Assembly: GCF_040958095.1 (NCBI RefSeq)
Contig: NC_091237.1
Location: forward strand, 15,539,036 to 15,603,035
Direction: 5' to 3'
DNA length: 64,000 nt
Source of the DNA: Procambarus clarkii
Lineage: Eukaryota > Arthropoda > Malacostraca > Decapoda > Cambaridae
Program-made: the position numbers and the translations under genes
Shown: piece after piece, positions 34,376-49,300 of the stretch
Layout: every line of letters starts with the position of its first letter
Position numbering within the stretch: position 1 is the first letter of the stretch
The notes under the pieces: model-generated
What the model saw: the letters and a program-made list of their open reading frames with translations, nothing else
The model's database searches: none
Told to the model about the DNA's origin: nothing

Positions 34376-37300
34376 ATGCCAGCCGTGCGAGGAGATGGGA
34401 TGCGAGGCCTTGCGGTCTTCATATCAGATATAAGAAATTGTAAGTACAGTACAGGCATAATTGTATTATTTTACATCAAGTGTGGTTACACACACAAATC
34501 AAACATTTAAATGGGGTACACTTGAAGTTCAAGGCATTTTTAAAGTCTATATTTTACCTTTGACAGTTGAATGGTTTCCCAAGCAATTAATTTCATGCAA
34601 TATTTTAAGTACAGTAATAAAAACTTAGGAGTAATATAATGACTAACACTCAAGTCTTATAATTACCTAAGAATAGTTACAGAATGAAAGCTACGCTCAT
34701 GGTGTCCCGTCTTCCTAGTACTGTCATATGATGCTTTGAAACTACTGATGGTTTTGGCATCCACCACCACCTTACTTTTAACTTGTTTCGACCATCTATC
34801 ACTGTTTGCAAAATAGAACTTTGTGATATTTGTTCAACAGCTTCGTTTCCTTAGCTCTGGTCTATGACCTTTTGTTCTTGAAGATGCAGGTTTCAGGAAT
34901 TCTCCTTTGTCAATTTTATCATATGGTCTGGGAAGGATGTGCATGATTGTTTGAATTTTATAATTAGTATAATAATTCATTGAGTTGGGCGACAGGAAGC
35001 TAAAGTTTATTTACAAGTTAGGCTTATATCAAGGTCCACCCTCAAACCCAAAGGTCAGATTACTGACCCTGCCCAGGATGCAACCCCGCAAGAAGGTGAC
35101 TTAACTCCCGAGTACTGTACCTACTTACTTGCAAGGTGAATATAGGCATTGGGTGAAAGGAAATGTGCCCAACCATTTGTCCCACCTGGGATTTGACCCT
35201 GGAATTCTTGATTGTGTGTGGAGAACAAACCCGACTGTATTTTCCAGTCCCATTTTTTTTTAATTAGAAAAAATAATGAACTACAGTAATAATTATTTTT
35301 TAATTAGTGTTGGACTAGGGTATAAAAGTTAATTTTCTCAGTAAGGGGTACATACTACTTGGGTATATGGGGCTTGGTAATTATTTATAATAAATTTTAA
35401 CTTTTTTTAATTGAGCACACTTAAAATATGTTGTATATAAACATGTTAAGAAAGCTCTCTCTCTCTCAGTTGAATTATAAAAGACATTATGTAAAACAGG
35501 TGAATTTGCAGCTATTGTAAAGTATGTAACAGATCTTGGTAGAGGAGAACAGAAAGGGCTGACAACAGTGTAGAGAAACTTCCAAAACAAATGTAAATTT
35601 TATTTGTAGGTGAAGTTTCACCTATAAGGGAGATTTGAAAAAAAGCTTGTACAGTCAAAATATTTAGAGATCAAATTTACTCTAGTTTGTTAAAGTTGCG
35701 GATGTTAATTGAGTATAACACGTTGGCTGTTTAATATATGCTGTCAGTGTGTGTGTGTGATCATTGAAACATCACGTATAGTATTATGGAAAACAATGAC
35801 AAACAGCTTTTCATTTTTGTATTTATTGAGGATTTGGTCAAGATTTTGGTTGTAAATTAATTTTTCCAATTCAAATGAGAATACCCATTTGCAGATGCTG
35901 TTTATCTTTGGGTATTTGTAAAGTGACATGTGAAACCTTTGAACTGTGCACCACTATTTGGAGTATACATTTGTCAAAATATAAAAAGTGACTTGATAAT
36001 TTCATCATGTTATTCCATACTTATGGGAGACCATTTCCTTCCAAGGTTCCCTAAATTATGCCACTATTCAAGTATATTTCTATTCAAGTACACAATAAAA
36101 ATGATAGCAAAATTTAAATTCTTTGGCTTTTGGAAGGTCTTGTAAGTAGAAATGGGTATGCCTACTACCTTGGACTTAGTCCAGCTTTGGGAATGCAAAT
36201 GTAAAAATACTGTACAATACTTTGCTTTGTGAATGTTCAAAATACATATTGGTGGTTCTTGTATATTGGCAATCTACTTGTGTGTTGCAGGGAAGGAATT
36301 TGTAAATATTTTGGAGATTTTTCATGTATATGGTATGATTGATATACTGTACCAATATTTTGGGCACACACAATTATCCAATTTAGATTCAGATTGAGGC
36401 TGGAAAAATGTCAAGTTATATGACAAATTGGCTAATGAGTCACTTGATGATTTCACATCATATAACTTCCCATTGTTGGGGACAGAAAGCCCATTGTCTT
36501 ATCATGGTCACCCTACACCTATGACCGACCACCTTCAGGTTGCAACCAACAGCAATTGCCTAACTCCTGGATGCCTGTTTAATGCTAAGTGTAAGAAAAT
36601 CTGCTCAAATGACTTCTCCTGCATAGGCATCAAACTTGTAATTGTTAGCAAAGCATGCTGACCACTGCAAATGCTTAATAAGAAAAATACAAACTATAGT
36701 GCCTATATAAATATAGTGCCATAATTTAAGGAATCTTAGAAGGAAATGGTCTCATTTCCATTTGAGAATCATAGGATATAATTATCAAGTGACTTTATAT
36801 TTTCACAATGTGCATAATGTGTACACTATTATGATTTTACACAAATGCAGATGGGGGTATCCAGTAACTTGTTAACCCTATTGTTGCACACAATCAACGG
36901 TGTAAATAACGGTATAATTAATTGGGTACTTTGTAGTTTTATTTCTCTAGTTAAATTGAACGAATACTGTATCTTGAAATATATTCTTAATGTAGCATGC
37001 GAGTTCTTATTTCATTTTTTCTCTCTCTCGTCTCAAGAAACTACACTATTCTGTATAATTTTCAGGTAAAAGCAAGGAAGCAGAAGTAAAACGTATCAAC
37101 AAAGAACTTGCGAACATTCGGTCCAAGTTCAAAGGTGACAAGACACTAGATGGTTACCAGAAGAAAAAGTATGTGTGTAAGCTGCTCTTCATCTTCCTGC
37201 TTGGCCATGACATTGACTTTGGCCACATGGAAGCAGTTAATCTTCTGTCTTCCAATAAATACACAGAGAAACAGATTGTAAGTCTTGGATTCATATCGCA

Positions 37301-40300
37301 AATATTTGATTCATAGCAGTTTTTTGTACTTACGATTATTTCCTTGATGTATTGTGAATACCAGGTTTTGAAATGGTTTATTTTATAGCTAAGCCAATAT
37401 CATAACATTGTAAAAACATATATTTTTCAATAGAGTATTGGACTTTTCACACATAAGACGCTGTATTGTTAACACTTGACATGGTTATTATTTTACATAG
37501 GCTATAATGCACTGATTATGTAAATATTAATTACTGTATCTTTGTTTGCCTTATCAGCCATTGATAATTACAAAAGTCCTATCCCAGGCATATTAAAATG
37601 TTATCTTTGCTTGTATATGGCATATTTTTTATAAGATACAGTGGTATACAATAGTAATCAAGGTTTTGTTCTCATTCTCTAGGGTTATTTATTCATATCA
37701 GTGCTGGTGAACACAAACAGCGATCTCATAAAGCTGATTGTCCAGAGCATCAAGAACGACCTTGGCTCGCGTAATCCAGTACATGTTAACCTGGCCCTGC
37801 AGTGTATTGCAAACATTGGCTCGAAGGAGATGGCAGATGCGTTTGGCTCGGACATTCCAAAATTACTGGTATCAGGGTAAGTTGATGGCACTTTTGTGTT
37901 AACGGCTGTTTCTTAGCCTGTATTTCTTATAAATGCTGGTGGAATATAGGGATTCTGCAGGCGGTGAGAAAAGTCTCCAAAAGTGTTAAGAATCCACAGA
38001 TGCCACAACTCCATTTGTTGCCATTAATTTAGCAGTAATTGGGAACCTAGATAGGTTGATCCTGTTTTCTTGGAAAAACAAATGAGGTTTTAAATGTTTT
38101 GGTGCGATAAGTGGGAATGCCTGTTTCATGAAAAGGTATCCTACAGTATGATGGGTAAGTTTTACCAAAGACTTATAAATAATAGTTTCAATATCTTGTA
38201 ACATTTGTGCAGACATCTTTCCTTTTATAACAGGAATTTGGGCCTGGTAGCTACTCTTGTTTGGCTGAGAGAGAGAATAAAGTGTTGTTCACTTCAGAAA
38301 TATGTAGTATACCCGTCAGTACACTAATATCTTTTCTCAGTTCAAGACTGTCTCCATTATAAGTGTTATTATGATTATTGGAAATATGAGGAAAGTATTG
38401 TTTTCATGTTGAAACTGGAGTTTCACACTATTCCCACATGCTTTCGGGCTCTGTCAGTCATTAGTTCTACCTCGTTTGTTTTTGTTTTTTCACATTCAGT
38501 ATTTTCCCAGCCACTTTGATCAGTGCAGCAATAGCCTTGCTTCTTGTAGGTCGGTGTTTGATCCCCGATGGTTCAAGTTGTTGGGAATGGTTCCTTCTCA
38601 CCATTTTATAACAGATCCTTGTCCTCATATCACTTCCAAATGCTATAAAGCCATACTTAGGCTGAACGGTAGAGTGACGGTCTCGCTTCATGCAGGGCGA
38701 CGTTCAATCTCCGACTGTCCAAGTGGTTTAGCACCATTCCTTTCCCCTGTCCCATCCCAAATCGTAATCCTGATCTCTTAACAGTGCTATATAGTCGTAA
38801 TGACTTGGCACTTTCCCTTGATAACTCCCTTCCTCCCTCCCTCTTCATAATTACCTTACCTTGTACAGTATTTATAAAGTTATTGTCTTGTGAACAGTTA
38901 AAGTACCAAATGTTCAAAACAGCCTGGTATTGAATATTTGGACCATATTTTCTATTAGAAAATAGAAATCGCTGGTAATTTTCAAACAATGTTTGGTAAA
39001 ATGATTAAAATCAAATTAAAATTGTTAAGCCCTATTTACACTTATGGCCAAAGTGTTAAAAGGGGCTGTGGTAGGAGACAGGAAATGCCCAGCCTGCAAA
39101 CATAAATTCAAATTTTTTTCTTGTACTCTCTATATTAAAAAAAAATATATATTTATATATTGTAATGAAGTATATATATATTTTATCATTTGAAGACTTT
39201 ACCAAGACAAAATTCCCCCACTCAATAGTGCACAATTAGATTTATATGAAGGCCGGCTATAATGTTAAGGGATAAAGTAATAAAGCATGTGTGTACATTA
39301 TTTGTGTGTGAATTGAGGTTCCCGTCAAGTTGGTCTGCGATAAGGTTGTGCAGAAGCTTCAGTTATTCCTCATGATTTACGATAGGAAGGAGGATGGTAA
39401 AACAGGTGACCTACAAAGGTCATCTATTGTCTGGGATTAGAAAACTATTGAGTTTGAGGTCACTTTATATACTATACAGCCAACGAATACCTGAGGAAAT
39501 GACTTAAAAGTTCACTAACTTTTAATCGTGTATTTATTTATGGATAGATGACCAGAGGCATAATGTAAGGAAATGTGCCCTTATGTTTTGCCCTGGCTGG
39601 GAATTTAACTCTGGATCTATTAGTCTTCCCTTTCCCCTGCACACAGTTTAAAATGAGACAAATTTTGTACGAAAGGAAGAAGTCTTTGAGGGGTATACCA
39701 ACAGTTTTCCTAATTGGAATTTGTCATCAGTCTAGGTTCAGTAGGAAGGAACTTATGCTTCAGGCAGTCCACATAATATGAACCATTTTGATTTTACAGT
39801 GAAACGATGGATGTAGTGAAACAATCTGCCGCTCTCTGCCTTTTGCGTTTGTTTCGAACAACTCAAGAAATTATTCCTGGTGGAGAATGGACATCTCGTA
39901 TCATTCACCTGCTCAATGATCAACACATGGGTGTGGTGACGGCAGCATGCTCTCTTATTGAAGCCTTAGTTAAGAAAAATCCAGATGAATATAAGGGTTG
40001 TGTATCTCTTGCAGTTTCTAGACTTTCCAGAGTAAGTGTTTCCTAAGGCTACAAATACTTTAAATATATTTTATATGGGTAATTGTGACTTGGTTATATA
40101 GTACTGTATAATTGCAAAAATGTAAATAAATAAATACTGTATATAAATAATAATAAATACACACTCGCATACTAATTCATAGTGATGTGGAATTAAGGGT
40201 CGTTATGTATGAAAAAGGGTCACTTATTATTCGATAGATTGATATAGCGTTTTCTTGATAAGCCTTGTGACGGTATTTGAGATGGTTATGGTGAAGAGGG

Positions 40301-43300
40301 AGAAAGTGCTTTAATCTAAGCAAGTATTGATTTAGACATGTTTTAGAAAATTAATGTTGATTAATGTGTTGTTTACTGAACCACACAAACATTTTTTAAC
40401 TGGGGAGTTGTGATCTTTTGCTAGTGTATTTAGATATTTCTTGAACATGGATATTCTACTGCTTGCTGAGGCAGTTATCTGCTGTAAATTACAAAAATCT
40501 GTGTGTCAGGCAAGAAGGCATGGCACTGGCACCATGAGGGATATGCTATCCTGTATCCCTGTATGATTGTATAAAGATGCTAAGGTATCACCAAAGTGTC
40601 ACTATTCTAGAAAAACAAAACTATACTGTAATGCCAAGCTTAAACCCTACAGTCCATAGTGACATCACATGCATCTTCAGAATGGGTTTCTGGAAAAAGC
40701 CATATGCAAACAAATTTATAAATTCCAGGGGTTTATTGGCTCTACTGGCAATAATTGAAGTTCTGGTGGAGCTGTTCTGTGTGTGTGTGAATTGGAACTT
40801 ACCCAGATAGTACTATTCTAACCCATAATACAAAAGTGATAATATTTATAGTATCTGTTGGTTGAACGTACAAAAATTTAACTGTTGCATCTTGAAAGTT
40901 CACGCTTTGCACTATTAATTTTGTAGAGGGCACAAGAAAAGCAACAATTCTTAACTTTCTTCGGCCTAGTACACTGCATGTATGTACTAAATTATACCTA
41001 AGATAGGTATAATAATAAGTGGAGCCGGTCGGCCGAGCGGACAGGGCACTGGACTTGTGGTCCTGGGTTCGATCCCAGGCGCCGGCGAGAAACAATGGGC
41101 AGAGTTTTTCACCCTATGCCCCTGTTACCTAGCAGTAAAATAGGTACCTGGGTGTTAGTCAGCTGTCACGGGCTGCTTCCTGGGGGTGGAGGCCTGGTCG
41201 AGGACCGGGCCGCGGGGACACTAAAAAGCCCTGAAATCATCTCGAGATAACCTCAAGATAAGATGGCAAATATTAGGTCTTGGCAGGGTAGGTTAGGTTG
41301 AATGGTTACTGTTCCACTATTTTGGCATGCCATTTAGTTTTCTTATAGTACAAAACATAAACATTAGTAATATACTACTAGTACATTGAACCAATAGTTG
41401 CTGTATTTTCCGAAAATTAATACTGTACTATCATATTCGGAGAATAGGTTACCTCTTCATAATATAGCCAAATACAGTACAGTAAAGGTATGTTTTACAG
41501 TACTGTAGGTATATCGATGAATAAATATCCTTCAGTGGAATGGGGATAAGTTTGGCTTAATGAGGGTACCAGTCATGTGGGTCTGAAAATGGCCAAGATA
41601 AGATCTCTCTAATAAATATAAAGTGAATTGGCTTCCCACAATACTGTATAACATTTTTTAGATAAGACTTGGGGTTTCAGCATGGCTAAGTTAAAAGCCT
41701 CTAAAAAGATATGATAAATATTTGCATAATGAAATTTGGCCCATATCTCCTTAAATACTGGTTTTAAGTTAATTAAAAAGTGTGATGAAGTAATTTGGGT
41801 CATGGGAAAATCAAGTTTTCTTATTTTGAAAAACAATGTATGATTTTTGATGACTAGACCACACACTAGAAGGTGAAGGGACGACGACGTTTCGGTCCGT
41901 CCTGGACCATTCTCAAGTCGATTGTCTTGAATGGTCCAGGACGGACCGAAACGTCGTCGTCCCCTTCACCTTCTAGTGTGTGGTCTGGTCAACATACTTT
42001 AGCCACGTTATTGTGACTCATCGCCTGCAATGTATGATTTGTTTTAATTTAGAGTTTCTTGTAGTATTGTTCACCAGGTTAGGTAAAGCTTTACCTTTGG
42101 ATAATATGGTTGGGCTTTCACAGGGGATGAGGGTGAAATGTCAGTTTAATTAGGTTCTGGTAGATATCATATGATAGGTTGGAATTAATAACTAATAACC
42201 CATTGAGCATGCAAAATAGATGGTATCAGTGCTCTCCTTTAATGTTGCTTAGAATACATTTTTAAGGAACTTCATAGATGAATAGAGTTGGAGCCATCAA
42301 GCACACATGTATTTAGAACAAAATTCTATGGTTGGTTTTTCATACGAGTCTACTGTTTTTACTCACCATTATGCATTGACAGTTGAAAAGCCTTTATTGG
42401 CAGGTCTATGGGGAAAGTACAGAGTAGGGTGAAAAACTGTACAATCAGGTTTTACTTGCTATTCGCTGTCATGTGAGGAGTTTAAATCAAAACTTTGTGT
42501 AATTGAACATGGGGAAAAGTGCAAAAATTCAATGTTTTATCATGTTTTTTTAAGCTCTAAATGCATCATGTATACAGTATATTGTGCAAAAAAAATCACA
42601 GATCTCTTCTATCATGTTCTATAAGAATATTCTAAATATTTTGGTGATAAACAACAAATACACTAAACTCCGACTTGTAATAGATTCGGTCTAATCCATA
42701 TGTACAGTACTGTACTAGAAAACAAGTTTGTGCACATTTTGTTAGCAAAATCACATGAAAATGTTTTCAAGTACTTTACCGACTCTCTTTATGAAGCTTT
42801 TTGACCTCAAATTAAATTTCAGAAAATGCATGGGCTTGCTCCTTTGAAAGACTCTTGTTATTCCATTAAAGCAATACTAGTCATTATACTGGAACAAACT
42901 CATGTTGCATCTGCATATCCTGTATACAGATTTCCATTATAGTGATAGTCCAGTGTACAGTAAAAAATGTGCAAACTATGTATACAACCAAGCTAAGGTT
43001 GTAGCAGTTGGGTCTGGTACTAGTACTGTATTCCATATATGTAAGGGTAGCCCATTGTATCATGTGCTCCTGATTTGTGTTAATCACTGCATTGGTATGA
43101 TTGGGGAGAAAACTACACAAGGCTTTATTCGGTCTCCTTAAAGAAGAAACGTTTCCAAAATACAGTAGCAGTTAATTGGTTTAGTAAAGGCTTGTAGGAG
43201 CAGAGTACTGTATGATAAATTCCTGGAAGAATATGTGCAGTAGTGCATAGAGATTAGGTACACTGTACTGTTACAGGCAAGAAGTACTTAACACTTTCGC

Positions 43301-46300
43301 GCTTTAGATTAGAGATAACTCGTCGCCGTTTTTTTTTCTTAAGATTCCGCATAACAGCCTACTTTTCTCGTCCATCGAAAAAATATTTCTATAAATTCCA
43401 TTTTTTAACCGAAATGGATGGGGATACTTTTGTTTTGTAGAGAATTTATTTGCGAATTTTTTAGTACCAGAATGAATATTATATCATATAAACTTCTATG
43501 TTTGGGGGTGTGGCGAGCGTGTGGCAGTGGGTTCCCTTTAGCCGTTGATATATCCAACACGTGGGAAATATTTGTATGTGTTATGTATATGTCTGTGTAG
43601 GGAATTTTACTGCGATCACTGTCATACAAATTATAAAATGTTTCAACAAGTATAAACATGACAAACATCAAACGAACGAAAACAATGCGTTCGTTTCTGC
43701 CGCGAACGCATACTGAGCGACGTGGTTCTATATTTGGCGCTTCTCTTACACATGCTTTGTACAAATGTTATACAGTTCATCTTATAGAAAATTTTATTGC
43801 GAACACATTGGTATAAAAAAGAAATACGTACATAGAAAAGTAGGGTCAGGAAACGTATAAACTTTCCAAGCATGATTTCCCCCCTGTGTTTTCGCTAGTG
43901 CGCTCGCGGCTAACTACTCTCCACTTCACACACTCTTGCGGGTGGGCAATTACCTATATTAAACATTCATATGCATATGTCCGTGTAGAGAATTTTATTG
44001 TGATTCCAATGATACCAAAATTAGCGATGTAGGACAACTGTAGGCTTCGCAACCATTAAGAGAGTGGAAACATTTTGTTGCTGTTTGGCGCTCTCGGCGA
44101 GTGATCTGCATAGTTTTTTATTTGGTGTTGATACTCCTTATGCTTGGGTGGCATTTTATAGGTATGCTCTTATAGACAATTTCATTGTGAACACAGTGAT
44201 ACCAAATTTAAATACGTGCACCTTCAATTATTGTCAGGACAGTCAAAAGAGTGTACACTTTTTCGGTCTTACCGCGTAGGCGCGAGAAGTGCCGAAAGCA
44301 TCTGGGGTATTGTTTTTTTTTGAGCGCCGAGAGCGCGAAAGTGTTAATTAGCCTCTCGGGTTGGGTAGCCTTGACCCTGTGTGGTCGTCAAGCATCCAGA
44401 TGTTGGGTTAATTGACAGGAGAATAAACTTCATTTAGCAATACATGTATTTGTTCCCATTTCTGTTTTTATCCGCATATGAAATTTTGCGGTCTAGACAT
44501 GCTTAATTAACGTTAAATGAGTTATACGTGAGGTTGAGGCAAAGACCACAGTAGGAAGAGTATTGTAAAGATGAGTTAATGAACAGTAGATGAATACTGT
44601 AGTCACTAAGGTGTGTGGAGGTGAAATTCTTACACGAACTGCAAATTATTTCAAACCTTTTGGGCAGTGAAAGTCATTGACTTTTGACAAATTCATTTTA
44701 GACTGATTAAATTATATTTTCTGCATCTTCCTGTTTGCTTTCTTGTTGGCAAGAAAAGTCGTGTGATTAATTAATAAGCAAAAGTATCCCAAATAAACAT
44801 TTACTATATTTACAACTCTTTACTGCAGATAGTAACAGCAAGCTACACAGATTTGCAAGATTATACGTACTACTTTGTTCCTGCCCCTTGGTTATCAGTG
44901 AAGCTTCTCCGGCTCCTCCAGCACTATCCACCACCAGAAGACCCAGGAGTTCGGGGTCGACTCAATGAATGCCTTGACACCATCCTCAATAAAGCTCAGG
45001 AACCACCCAAGTCTAAAAAAGTAAGAGAATAGATAGGAGAGATCATTTTCATTGGGGATCCTTGTTCATTTATGAGTTCTGTAGAGAGAATACCGTCTTG
45101 CACCTTACAGTAAACATGACCTATCTTTGTTTTTTGGCCACTTCCATTTCACCTGAAAACCATTTCATGTGGTGCCTGATTATCCATTACTTATTTTAAG
45201 TTTTAAAATACTTTAGGAATGGTTTTGTTTGAAAGACAAAATTGCATAAAGTAAATATGGCTATTAGATTAGGGTTGTATAAAACCAAATTGATTGCTAT
45301 GTTTCAATGTATTTTACAGCAGGCATGTCAAACATACGGCCCATAGGTTGCATGTAGGCCCTTTGCAAGCACACAACATACGCACATATAACATATGTAC
45401 TGCTAAATAAAAACAAACTATCCCCACAAAACTTAACCTCTACAAGTTTAGAATGTGCTGCTCTTATTTTCTCAGGTTCAACACTCCAATGCAAAGAATG
45501 CTGTGCTCTTTGAAGCTATAAGTATTATTATTCACTCAGACAGGTAAGCGTTTTAATCAAATATACTGTTTATTCAATATAATTAAATATCCATCACCTG
45601 ACATTACTAAGAACTCTCCAACATCAAGGTCTACTCTACTGTACATATATTGGAATTTAGATTATGCAAATTTTACTCAATTTGTTTAGACTTGCTTAAT
45701 TCTTTTTTTACATTAACAGTGAGCCAAACTTACTGGTGCGAGCTTGTAATCAGTTGGGTCAATTTCTCTCTCATCGTGAGACTAATCTTCGGTACCTTGC
45801 TCTGGAGACCATGTGTCTTCTGGCCACCTCTGAGTTCTCCCATGAAGCTGTCAAGAAACACCAAGAAACTGTCATCAATGCTCTCAAGGTAAGAATATTC
45901 GACTGACACATTTAGACGTGCATCTTCCATGTGATCATAAGCTTTACATTATTATTTTAAGGTGATATATGATGTACAGGGTAGCTGTATTTACAAACAT
46001 TTTGAAGTGTTATATACATTAAACTAAAGTTTAATGTCTTTCCATTTAATTATTTCTAATACAAACTTTAACATTCTGTACATCAGTAAGAACAAATGTT
46101 TTTTTTAAGTAAACATAAAAATGCACATAAGGCACATTCTTAATTTTTTTCCAATCATGCAAAAGGAAGTAGCAGGTTAAAGGAGACTAAATACAATACA
46201 GGTATATTAAAAAAATGGAGGGGGATTTAAATTGTGTACGATTTGCTATACTGTACTACAATGTCTGGATGCTTGTGATGGTATTATAGACAGTGACTGG

Positions 46301-49300
46301 ATGTATAAGAAAAAAACACTACATATTTGAAATAATTGAAATTTAAGCAGTTGTTTGAAGGATCAGTGGACCTACTGGAGCCTTTGGTGACTTCCCAATT
46401 ATTCGTGCAGTTGAGATTTTCAGGTGTCAGGTTGCTGTGTATTAAGGTTCTATTGGTGTTAATATACAGTAGTGTGTAGCTCTACTGTCAAGTTGAATAC
46501 ATAGAGTATTGTAATATTAAAGAATTTGAAAAAATTGGGCATTAGATATACACATGGGGAGCTGGTCGGCCAAGCGGACAGCACGCGGGACTTGTGATCC
46601 TGTGGTCCTTGGTTCGATCCCAGGCACCGGCGAGAAACAATGGGCAGAGTTTCTTTAACCCTATGCCCCTGTTACCTAGCAGTAAATTAGGTACCTGGGT
46701 ATTAGTCAGCTGTACACAGGCTGCTTCCTGGGGGTGGAGGCCTGGTCGAGGACTGGGCCGCGGGGACACTAAAAGCAGCCCCGAAATCATCTCAAGATAA
46801 CCTCAAGATACGGTATTTAAGAAAGCTCCTGTTTCTGTTGAACAGGCAACTGCCCCCTAAGGCAAGATTCTGCTAGTCTCTTAGACAGTAAAATAGTCTT
46901 AAAACAAGTCGGTATTCCATTCTAGCACTGTAGAGATCTTCTTGAATTGAGATTAAATCCAATCTGGAATGACTTAAAGGTCCATTCAGGATGAACACAC
47001 AATACATTCCAAACACTATTTTGCATAGAACTGGCAAGTAACTCACAGTACTGTAATTTGTTGTTTGGCTGTGTACTTGGATGACTGCCAGGTGACAGCA
47101 AAGACATGTAAACAGGGTTTCTCTAACTTGGTCCACCTCATATTATAGCTGACACAAACCTATAAAGCACAGCATAAGTAGGAAAGGCAGGGTGGCATTG
47201 GAAACAACAGTGTTTTCAGCTAAAAAAAAAGAGGGCTTATATTATACATTGAGTCCAAATTTTCAGCTGCACCACTTTGTTGCTGTCTTAGTCAAGAGTT
47301 GGGCTAGAAGGCTAGAAACTACAATAAACACATGAGACTACTCATCTGTGCTGCACAGAGTGGTACCTGGTGGAGCTACTGTACAAAGAACTAGAAAGGT
47401 CTAGGCAGCTTTGCTAGAGCAGCCCAATAAGGTGTGGTGGTGTTGGACTCTAGCTGTTGAGCAATGACGTGCCAAGTGAGAAAATTTATTAGAAAAGGAA
47501 TAGACACAAAGGTACCTATTACTAATGCTTTTGGAGCACAAGACATGACTAGAAAGTCTGCCAGACTGCCAGATATTTCTGACAAGAGGATGCGGCTCGG
47601 TTTTGGTGACATCACTTGTTCTTTGTAAAGATGGGTGGTAGATTCCTTCTAGAAACTAGTCTCAATGAAGATAATTAGAGTTACTGGAAATGTTGATGTT
47701 ACCTCCAAAGGATACCTGATCAACCAGGCTGTGACTCATACGTCAGGCTGCGAGTAGCCGCGTCCAACAGCCTGGTTGATCAGTCCAGCAACCAGGAGGC
47801 CTGGACGACGACCGGGCCGCGGGGACGCTAAGCCCCGGAAGCACCTCAAGGTAACCAAGGTATACCAATGTCCAGTCTGCTGTGTGAGGAATGTGACAGG
47901 TAAAGGGGATGCGTTGGGGTATCTGGAGAGCAGGGTTGGAAATCAGGACTGACCCAGTCACGAGGAAACTTAAGATCGTATAACCAATAGAGATCACCTG
48001 CTTGAAATGAATTGGCATTAATGGGCTTTGCAGGACAAAGTCCTCCACTGGTTGTGGTTCAGATGCAGTGCCCATGGTTTGCAACCATGGAACAGAGCCA
48101 CATTTACAGGTAGCTTGTGGTTCCTCACTTTTTTTCTAAAATTGAGATGGTGCAGAATCCACAGTTCAGTTTAAAGGCATTTTCTGATTTATGCATTAGT
48201 ACCTTGGTTTGTTTTATTTTATTGTGTAAAGGAAGAGTTAAGTGATTAGTGTTTAAAATGTCTTGAAGTGTACTAAAGGTGTTGACATTTCTGCAATTTT
48301 CTATAAAGCATGTATTTATACACTTGTTGCATATTAAGTTGTGTATTTTCCATTGAATGAGGAGGAAACCATTGTGTGCAGTTTGTGTAATGTTATCCGT
48401 ACATGATTTTCAGAAATGATGAGGAAAATATTTATTTTATTGTATTCTTATTTTACATGCAATTGCTTGTACGTACAGTAATACAAGCTATACAGTAAGA
48501 GTTATTTTTTCTCGTCTTTCCAGACAGAGCGAGATGTAAGTGTACGTCAAAGAGCTGTGGATCTGCTATATGCCATGTGTGACAGAAGCAATGCTGAAGA
48601 GATTGTGCAAGAAATGCTCAACTATTTAGAAACTGCAGATTATTCTATTCGTGAAGAGATGGTATGTGTTTCTAGCTTCAGTGTATCTAAAACTTTTTTT
48701 TTTTTCTTTTTGCACACTGATTAGTTTTGGCTAGAGAACCACTTCTGATTTGACAGTTCATACAAAAAATACTCAATATTCACTGAATTATTTTAGTGGA
48801 CTAAATGTAAATTTTGTGTTAATGTGGCAGCTGTTGATTGGAATTGTTTTCACATTTAGTGGAACTTCCTCTAAATGCTGGAAGATCACAGCAGTTTTTT
48901 CCTTCAACTAGTTCCTAACACATTGAAACTTTCTTCCCAATACAACATTCTTATTTATTTTAAAATATATTTTGGAAAAATATATGCAGTACTGTATATG
49001 TAATTTGTTATTGTTCAAATTGTTACAAATTTGTTATAAGGATGTTAACATTTCTTAGGTGCTAAAAGTGGCCATCCTGGCGGAGAAGTATGCCCAGGAC
49101 TACACGTGGTATGTTGACGTCATTCTGAACCTCATTCGTATTGCGGGTGACTACGTATCGGAGGAAGTGTGGTACCGTGTCATACAGATAGTCGTCAATA
49201 GAGAGGATGTCCAAGGTTATGCTGCGAAGACTGTTTTTGAGGTAAGTGTAAATTGCTTTCACTTTGGAACTACAAAATGATATGTTAGTGAAATAATAAC

